Source: Pyxicephalus adspersus
Taxonomy: Eukaryota > Chordata > Amphibia > Anura > Pyxicephalidae
Length of the DNA stretch: 64,000 nt
Reading direction: 5' to 3'
Assembly: GCF_032062135.1 (NCBI RefSeq)
Contig: NC_092859.1
Coordinates: 42,050,259-42,114,258, forward strand
Position 1 is the first letter of the stretch; every line of letters starts with the position of its first letter. This document shows, in pieces, positions 56,300-64,000 of the stretch. The translations under genes and the position numbers were made by a program. A model generated the notes under the pieces. The model had not been told where the DNA came from. It worked only from the letters and a program-made list of their open reading frames with translations, and did not search any database.

Positions 56300-59200
56300 T
56301 GCCTCAGTCGATCACTCTGCAACAGCTGATTGATGAAAACAATCAGGGGGCTGCTGCACACGTCAGATTTTCACCTGAAATCATTTGATGTGTACAAATT
56401 TTAAAGAATTAAGATACATAATTCTGTCTTCAAAGCTGATGATTTTAACCCCCTGCCTTTACTATCAGATCCAACAGAATGGTAGAGTTATGCTAGAAAC
56501 AAGAAATGGAGGACAAACAAATGTTTTCATTTAATTGCCTTATACTGCAAAATAACAAGTTTTGTTTTTGTTTCTTTTAATAAACATACTTATTGCTCAC
56601 TTACTATGCAGAAATAATCGCCCTGATGTATTCAATGTGTTAGCATATTCAGGTAGCTTCATTACACTGTAATGCCTCTAGAGTCATAGAAGATGGCAGT
56701 ACTAATTTGTTGAGGTTCTATCTGTGTGGGAATTATTTCCGTGTTCTGTAACAGTCTAATTGTGACATTACATCCTCTGCAATTAAAGGTTCTTTGGAGC
56801 TTCACACATGGCTGGCCTACTTTATCTTTTGCACTGTAATCTGAAAAACAACCTTGATCCAGTTATGTTGTTAAAAGATCATTGTATAATTAAAGTCTTC
56901 AGAACACAGAGATACGGATTTGTTATCGTACACATTTTATATTTGGTTTGCATGTCGGTGTTGCTCCAGTGTGCAAGTTCCGAGTTTCCCATGGTTAAGA
57001 GTCTGGTGCCACCACCTACATCTCTTCTGCTACTGAATATCTTTTCTAAGGATACAGCATGCCAGGTAAAAGTTTACTCTGGTGCTCCTCCATATGGAGT
57101 AACAAGTCTCAATGTGTGCCAAATGTTTGAAATTATCACTTTTGGTGTGCTTGCTATTGAATTTCCTAACATTTGTCAGTAATAGCTCTGTGGTTTTCTT
57201 TCCCTCTCTGCCAGTTTTAGTAGGACCAATGCTGGCCCTAAAGACCCCCAATATGTCTGCTGCCTGTAAAGCCTGCAGACTGCTAGAGGCTTCATGGAAA
57301 CGCTGATGGTCCAGGAATGGGGAGGGAGTAGTGGGGGTTGCCCTGAAGTGTCATAGGTTGTAGCCAAAGTTAAAGGAATATGTATTGTTGCACCAGGGGC
57401 ATTGTGGTAATTGCAAACCTTTTATTTGTGAAGCCTGCAAATTCTGTCTTGGCTTCTAAGCCTCTTAAAGTTGTTAGGAAGTACAGTGGAGTCTTGCTTT
57501 AATAACCTGTAAAAACAAAGTTTGCTTTGGTAATGTTGAATAAAATAGAGATGCATGCACCAACTCGGCAAAGTTTGATAGTAATAGTACTGGATATAAA
57601 AACTACAACAGTGCTCAACCCAGAATTTTTTTAAAGCTTGATGGGAAGAAATTATAGGAGTGGAAGGCCTTGTATTGTGACCTAACTCATCAGTAACCAC
57701 CCAAAAACAGTGGGGTGCTTGAAAAGTGCTGGTGGTGTACCCAGGTAAAAGGGGTTGTGGAGAACACTACATATTCTGCCTTCTTTTAAGGGGAGCCACA
57801 TATCAATGAGTGGTTGTGGTGTCATAGAATTTGATTTCCATAATGTAAAATAAGTTAGTGATTTTCCAGTTGTTGCACGTTAAACATGTGATACTCAGAT
57901 TATTTACATTTAGAAATGCATAACAAGCCCACCTTCATCCAGTACATAATTTTTTTCAGTTTGAATAGAGATGGGGAAAGATTAGCCCCTCAGTGATGTA
58001 TATATGTGTACCTGTTAAGGTAATCTCTTTTCATCTCTGTCTTGGTAACACTGGACACATTGGATATCCCCAGGCCAGAAAAACTCGGCCCTAGAGATTT
58101 GATATTTGTGTTTCTGCTAAAAACATTTCTTCTTGTTTCCTATCTCTTTGAAAAGAGGAAAGGAAAGATGTGAAAGTTACCTCCACCAACAGTTCTAAAT
58201 AAATTTCAATCTTTAGAATGGCAATGAAACCTACAGTCAAAGGGTTTTGCTTAACTATTAAGGAGTTTGTAGAAGATTGTCTTATTGTGATTAAATGGTG
58301 GTTAATATTACTTATTGACCAGCTTACAGTAAGGGTTTATATCCTTTTGTTTCTGATCAGCATTTGATTACCAGCCTCTTGCAGCCAAACTCTGTTCTAA
58401 TAAGTAAGCTCCAGGCTGAAATAAAGTCTAAGCTTTGCTAGGTTTGAGCAGTCCACCCAACAGGTTCCATAGATGTTTGAGTGTAAACATAATTATATAG
58501 TAATCCATTACATTTCCTACAGAACCCTATTTATGGAGATCAGGAATCTGATTCTAGGAGGCCTAACTATTTAAAAGCCCATCCATCCTTGCACCCCAAT
58601 TGTAATCCCATACCACGGTGGTATGTTTTGTAGTGCATCACAGATGAGATGCAACAATGGGACTGAGGTACTTCTGGTTTCTGGCCAATAAAGCTACTAG
58701 TGCACAGAAGGTTTACATCTGAAACAAAACCATGAAAAAGCAGTGACAAATAAATCCATAGTACCAGCTTAATGCCCCACTGGACATCAAATGGTCAAAC
58801 AATGCAGTATGGAAATAATATTGAATCAATAGTCTGATTAATATTTAAAACCTAAAGCTGGAGTTGATCATTGACTAACAATTTATCTGTTTCTAAATAG
58901 AAAATGTAAGACTTGGATGATTTTTGTTTATTATCACAGTGTATTTTCACCTATAGCTGTGTAATTATGAATGATTTGAACTTCACATAAAAATAACTGC
59001 TATAGACAACATACACAGCAACCTAGCCTAATAATCAAAATCAAACTCTTGTTTTATGAGCAACAAAAATTATTTTCTTGTATTTTTTAACACAAAACAA
59101 CATGCTGCAACAGGAAACAAAAACAAAACATATCTATTTAAAAAAAACACTTATATGGGCTTCAGCAGAGCAGTACAACATACAAAGTTCAGTAGCCATT

Positions 59201-59380
59201 CTTCTTGTATTTGTCCCACTTAAGCAAAGAAAAGACCCGATTGGTACTGGAAGTTACTATAATATGCTTTTAGTGATTTTATCACTCCTTATTCTTTAAA
59301 TGGCAAAGAGTTTTAATAAGGATTTCAGGCAGTGCAGTATCCAAGGAAAACAAAGTCACTTTACTACAGTCTGGGTAAAT
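56300..59380. other. Convergent intergenic interval sqstm1-mrnip
   Basis: No exon recognised on either strand. Open frames (for example 56808-57182) have no family motif and no supporting splice pattern. It may include long 3' UTR forms of either gene. Confidence 0.55.
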
Positions 59381-59387
59381 TTATAAG

Positions 59388-59393
59388 TTTATT
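59388..59393 (-). terminator. mrnip: Candidate mrnip polyadenylation signal
   Basis: The minus strand reads AATAAA 44 nt after the mrnip stop codon. Another lies at 58927-58932. Confidence 0.4.
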
Positions 59394-59436
59394 TGACAGG
59401 TTCCCCCCTTAATTAGAATGCTATATGACAAAAGTG

Positions 59437-60135
59437 TTAATAGTTTTCATCAAAGTCTTCATCAGTCTGAAAGATACTACAACGCGGCTTGCCCACAGCA
59501 CTCCTGTCACTGGGATTAGGTGCACAGTCTGTTGGCTGATGTGATGAGAGTCTTATATCATGTACAGGCCTGAAAGAGTCACATTCTAGAGAGGTCTTTG
59601 GTTGAGAAGACCACAAAGAAAGACCCATATTCTGATTATGTTGAACTTTATTTAGAGTTGGGTCCATATTTGCTATTTTTTTCTGGAGATCGTGTGTTCT
59701 GGAGATGTTCTCCTTAACTTCCTTTTCAGCTGAAATATATCTCTTCCCTGTAGAGCAGGAAGGCTCTTCAGTAGCATGTAGCAAGGTCCTTCCATGATCT
59801 CTTGTATAATCCACATTCACATCTGTTTGTCTTTTGGACGCAACCAGTTCCTTGTATTAAAAAGGAGAAAAGAAATCAGGCATTTACAAAGCCATACGCT
59901 TTTTGAACTGCATTAAAAAAAGCACACAAAAACAATCTATTTCCTGGAGTAGGATACATTTTGCATAAACAGTACACCCCTGTGAGTATGGGTTGCCTCA
60001 AAAAGTCTCTTTGACAATCATAATGCAAGTGATAACTACTGGCTCCTACTACACACTTCTTATAGTGACCCTGTCAGTTGTAAAACATACTTGCTCATCA
60101 TAAACTCCTGTATATTCTAAACATTGATTAAAAAC

Positions 60136-60176
<41 letters not shown>

Positions 60177-62561
60177 TAAAAAGAGGTATCACAAAACACT
60201 AACACAAACCTCACAGGTCCTTTTCTTTTTGGCAGTGTTCAGAATCGTTGTATTGAAATCTTGTTCTTTAACGTCACAAGAATACTGTGGCATTTTTTTA
60301 CGTTTCCTTACAAGGGAAAAAAGAGAAAAAAGTTTATTTCCAAACATAAACCCCTAGTAGTTTAGTCTATTCTCAATAACTCATAACTAAATTCTTAACA
60401 TTACATGCCACAAAGACCAGTGTCATATAGTAAAGGTGTCTTCACCTTACTTCTGATGTAATATTCCAAGGGTAAAAGTGTTCCGGGTCTGTGTAAATCA
60501 GACTGCCATCCTCTTCCTCATCGGAATTTTCACCGCCTTCCTCCAAATATTTAATCCAGCAGCTTTGGGGGGCCTCAGCATGTGGCTGCAACATTATCAG
60601 TAAAAACACATCAACCACTAAAAAAGCTATTATCTGGGTCTTAAAAAGGGTAAAATAAAATAATTCAAATACAATATTAACATTCAGAAGCCTTTAAAAA
60701 GAGAAAATGCACTTAAAAAAGCAACATGCATCACATGCAATGGTTCAATCCTAATTTGGAGAGAGTAAGTAAGGGTTGGAGATTCTGTTTTTTTTTATTT
60801 TTAAACACGTGTATAACAGTTGGGGTGATTTTGCTTCTATTTCTATAACAGAACAGGAAATTCTTCAAAATCTTTCCAATTCTCCACCTAGCAAACTAAG
60901 CCTATGTTTTAGCAGAGGATAAACCAAACAATGCTTTCACTTATGCATGTGCTTTCCTGAGCTGGTGACAAAAATCAAAATAAATAGGCAAACAATCAGC
61001 ATTAAATCTCAGCTACATATATAGTTCTCCTCAATACCTTTAAGAAAACACACAACATTTTTTTACAGAAAGACCCAAGCAATTTTACATGACTGAAAAG
61101 GTATAATATAGATTATAATGACATTACCAATATGATTAGTGTTTTCTTTCTCCAGAAGATTTGGAGATGAGTTATGCTTTAAGAATAAGTCCAGATTCAA
61201 CATGACAGCCAGGCAACAGCGTGACATATGGGTCGACTGAAGCTGCCATGTGAAGACAACAATATGAAACATAACAATAACATGCATACATTTCTAGCCT
61301 GGGTAACACAGGGCAACTGTAGGAATAAGAATGATAGCTTGATATCACTACTAAACAAATTTTATACAAAAAAAAAATTGAAAGAACATGATAAAAGCAA
61401 CAGGTACCTGTGATGTTCCAGAACACTGTGTGCTGTCATTTTCTTCATTCTGTGAGTTCAGCCTGCAGAATATGGCAATAATACCAGTGTTAACAAATTA
61501 AGTGGGAAAAACGTAATGCCTCTGTGGGCAGACATTTTTACTGTACCAGGAAAAGAACATGTTACTATACTAACCAGGAAAAAAATTACCTAGCATACCT
61601 AATTGACCCTAGCCATATTTTGTGTGTGTTGGCATGCTACACTCAATGAACCAGAACCTTGCTGCAGTGCTTTGTATGCTTTACATAAAATTCAGCAGAC
61701 GCGATTGAATGAGATATACTACTCACACTGCAATACACCTTACTGGTGTAACTGGATCCCTAAAGCAGAACTCAAACTTTTTTGAAGGGTGACACATCAA
61801 TATGAAACTTCAAGAGTTTCTAATGACGCATCACAAACAAATCACCCAAAAATGTGTAAAAGAAAGAAATCCACTCCATGCCAGCTGATTTTTGCTAGAA
61901 GTGCATTTTCTCATAAAGCCAGAGTGCAGAATTATGTGCATCAGAGCTTTTCAATTAAATATTTTAAAATTAAAAGATACATACCGGTAGAAAGTAGTTC
62001 TCTATTATTTTGAGGTTTCACTTTTTATTAAAGTTTCTTCTTCAAGGAATTTATACGGTCAACTAAATATGTGCAACTTTGTTAAACGTACAGTCACCCC
62101 TAAAGAAGCCCACGTCGGGCGAAATGTGTCCAGTTATCGACATACGTATGCGACACGATTTGTTTCATATTATGTGTTATATTCCAGTTAGAAGACATTT
62201 GTCTAGTGCCCTTATTGGCCCCTTTTTTGATACTGACCTGGACTGCTTGCCCAGTCACTCAAACAACATTATTGATTTTTTTCTGTTATGTATTATGAGA
62301 ATGAATCATCAATACGACCTCACGTTGCCTAAAAAACTTATTTCCTGTATTTCTTTCTAAATAACCCAGAGTTGGCAACTAGGCACGCTGTAGGGCAACT
62401 ACTTTATATACATGCTGAAAATAGTAATTATAGAATAAATAGAGTTACATATATAAAACTTACCCAGCATTGCTGTTAGCTGCTTGCTCCACCTCGCCTT
62501 GAAGAAGGTTTAACTTTTGGACATGATGTCTGCAGTCTGCGCCAGAGCCTTGTCCATAAAC
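59437..62561 (-). CDS. mrnip: MRN complex-interacting protein, 5' exons missing
   Basis: In mammals MRNIP is a nuclear protein that binds MRE11-RAD50-NBS1 and supports double-strand-break signalling. Exons in transcript order: 62561-62464, 61462-61408, 60585-60446, 60306-60210, 59850-59437; phases join cleanly to give 267 residues. The first has VYGQGSGADCRHHVQKLNLL, matching human YGEGSGADCRRHVQKLNLLQG. Later blocks are SCWIKYLEEGG (human SRWLKYLEK), RKRKK (human nuclear signal PRKRK) and an acidic end FQTDEDFDENY (human FITGEDFDDDV). The N-terminal Cys-rich exons (CCSC, CKACGEKQ type) are not in 62562-64000 and must lie further right. The middle is poorly conserved, as in other species. Confidence 0.92.
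60138..60174. repeat. (AC)n microsatellite in the last mrnip intron
   Basis: About 18 AC dinucleotides, 36 bp from the donor of the preceding exon. Confidence 0.95.
62100..62130 (+). other. Hammerhead-like core motif, mrnip intron
   Basis: CTAAAGA, then a GCCC/GGGC stem, then GAAATGTGTC. The order and spacing resemble a type I hammerhead core, but one conserved G is A and there is an extra A before the stem. A looser relative is at 48551-48590 (GGACC ... CCGAAACGTC). Confidence 0.25.
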
Positions 62562-62599
62562 CTGCCAGACAAGGAAGAAACAGCAACAATAAATACATA

Positions 62600-63570
62600 T
62601 ATCATGTGTGTGTCAATGGAAATTTAACAAAGCATCAGGCACGGTGGTCACATGCCAAACAAAACCATTTCATAAAAATTTGTTTTGTTATTAGATAAAT
62701 CAATGCATGCAGCAAAATGATTGGTGAGAGCTGCCAATCAGAATCTACACCCCGCTATCCTGGTTTCACTAAAGGGAATTATGACTGACTGCAATAAATT
62801 ACCACCCTTTGTGTCATGTACTGTTTATTAAACAAGATTATACCTATATAGCCGATTGGTGACAAGTTAGGGCATGGGATCTTTTGCCTTTACATACACG
62901 ACTTACGGCGGTCTCCCACTAAGCTTGCAGATCCTCCAACACTCTCTGGGACTCTCCAGCTTCCCAAATATTCCATGCTTTATTGGTTAAAAATGTAACT
63001 GGAAAAAACTGGAATTACACTTACCTATCTATGTAACATCAGATACATGTGGAACAGATGAAGTCTCACAAAAAGTTACTTCATTCCATTCCAACAGCTT
63101 CTGATCAGATCTTCCCAGAAGGATGCGGAAGTCATCTTTACTAAGCCACCACAGGCAATAAATGAGGGTTAGTAAATGCTAATTTATTTATTTTCATGTA
63201 TCTATTAGGAGTAGCCAACTTGTTGAGCAGGCCCACAAAGTGCCATACCCAATGCAATATTGTCAATAGATTAGACATCTATTGGAAAAAGAAGAAAAAA
63301 AAAAAAAAAACATTGAACCTAACAAAAATCAATTAATACTTGGGCATTGCCAATCCATATTTGATCAATATATTGACATACCATTGATCAGGAAAACCCT
63401 TTCTTTGGCTGGCTAAGCACTGCCAACTCTGACTGGAACATGTAAATCACCAGGGAGCCCCACAATTGGTGAATTGGTTAATTGGTTTGGTTATTGGTGC
63501 AGTTATGACAGATGAACAATCAATATCAGGAGGATAGTGATGGGTTATCAGGCTGTGCACCATTTGACCT
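62600..63570. other. mrnip: mrnip intron, nothing further recognised
   Basis: AT-rich unique-looking sequence with a poly-A run near 63296-63310. I searched the minus strand for the Cys-rich 5' exon of mrnip and did not find it. Confidence 0.5.
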
Positions 63571-63670
63571 TCCATAATAATTCCCCTAGCGGTAATCCCG
63601 AGTGTTACTCGGGGTAGAGTTTACATGCTAAAAGCGGTAATCCCCAGTCACACTCGAGGTCGCCAAAAAC
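63571..63670 (-). repeat. Palindromic repeat related to the TTAA MITE family
   Basis: CCCCTAGCGGTAATCCCGAG ... ACTCGGGG and a second inverted arm CAGTCACACTCGAGG. The same core occurs at about 13078-13120 inside the Tc1-like element. Confidence 0.5.
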
Positions 63671-64000
63671 ATTAAAAAAAAAGGCCTTCAGCCTCCTGCT
63701 GGTCCCTGCAGCTCCTCGGGACACGTCTTCTTCCATCGATCTTTGGACGGCGACTTCAGAGACATTTTTCGGGGGTTTCCCGGTGACGTCGGTGCAGGCG
63801 GGAGGATCGGTGGGAAATTCAAATAATTTTGTATTGGTTTCAATACAAAATAGCTGTATTGAGTCCAATACAAAGAAATCTTTACGTAGTATATATATAA
63901 TTAATTAGATATATATTATACATGCTACTATACACAGTTATATTACATGTTTAACTATTTTTTAACAGATTTTTGTGTTTTTCTTTATTTAAAGTTTATT

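Noticed and set aside
56808..57182. 124-codon open frame after sqstm1
   Set aside because: No family similarity that I can see and poor start context; it may be part of a long 3' UTR or simply intergenic.
62880..63000. Candidate 5' exon of mrnip on the minus strand
   Set aside because: Translation (NIWEAGESQRVLEDLQ) lacks the Cys-x-x-Cys pairs of the mrnip N-terminus.

Overview
The window is vertebrate nuclear DNA, almost certainly from an anuran amphibian (frog). The genes have short, well-conserved exons with GT-AG introns and stand in an AT-rich background full of interspersed repeats. These repeats include a tRNA-derived SINE with an (ATA)n tail, hAT, Tc1, Harbinger-like and TTAA-flanked DNA elements, an L1/Tx1-type LINE end, and long AT and AC microsatellites. 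The SINE tail and DNA-element set look like those of ranoid frogs; that placement is from memory, not a search. The genes were identified by comparing translated exons with the known human proteins.

Three protein-coding genes are present. (1) tbc1d9b, plus strand, 3398-35600: at least 21 coding exons. The 5' exon with the start codon lies to the left of the window. It encodes a GRAM-GRAM-TBC-EF-hand Rab GTPase-activating protein. (2) sqstm1 (p62), plus strand, 47390-55963: complete in 8 coding exons and 445 residues (PB1, ZZ zinc finger, LIR, KIR, UBA). It has a recognisable promoter with a TATA box, GC box, kappaB site and an extended antioxidant-response element. (3) mrnip, minus strand, 62561-59437: five 3' coding exons; the 5' exons lie beyond the right edge. 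No rRNA, tRNA gene, CRISPR array or prokaryotic feature was seen.

Layout: 1-3397 is upstream intronic or flanking DNA with two SINE copies and an unexplained exon-like stretch at 3205-3350. 3398-35600 is tbc1d9b. Its intron 5 carries a 3.7 kb hAT transposon that itself contains a Tc1-like element. 35601-47060 holds the tbc1d9b 3' UTR and a gene desert with a decayed Tc1 transposase. 47060-56300 is the sqstm1 promoter, gene and polyadenylation signals. 56300-59400 is the short convergent interval between sqstm1 and mrnip. 59400-64000 is the 3' part of mrnip.

The three genes are also neighbours in human 5q35.3, but the sqstm1-mrnip pair is inverted relative to tbc1d9b compared with the human arrangement as I know it. 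sqstm1 is a selective-autophagy receptor, and the tbc1d9b family acts on Rab proteins in endosomal and autophagic traffic. mrnip is a DNA-damage factor. Nothing in the sequence shows that the three act together; they are syntenic neighbours. I found no clear new biological system. The most notable items are the nested transposons, a perfect intronic hairpin, the sqstm1 promoter sites, and the exon-like open frame at 3205-3350.
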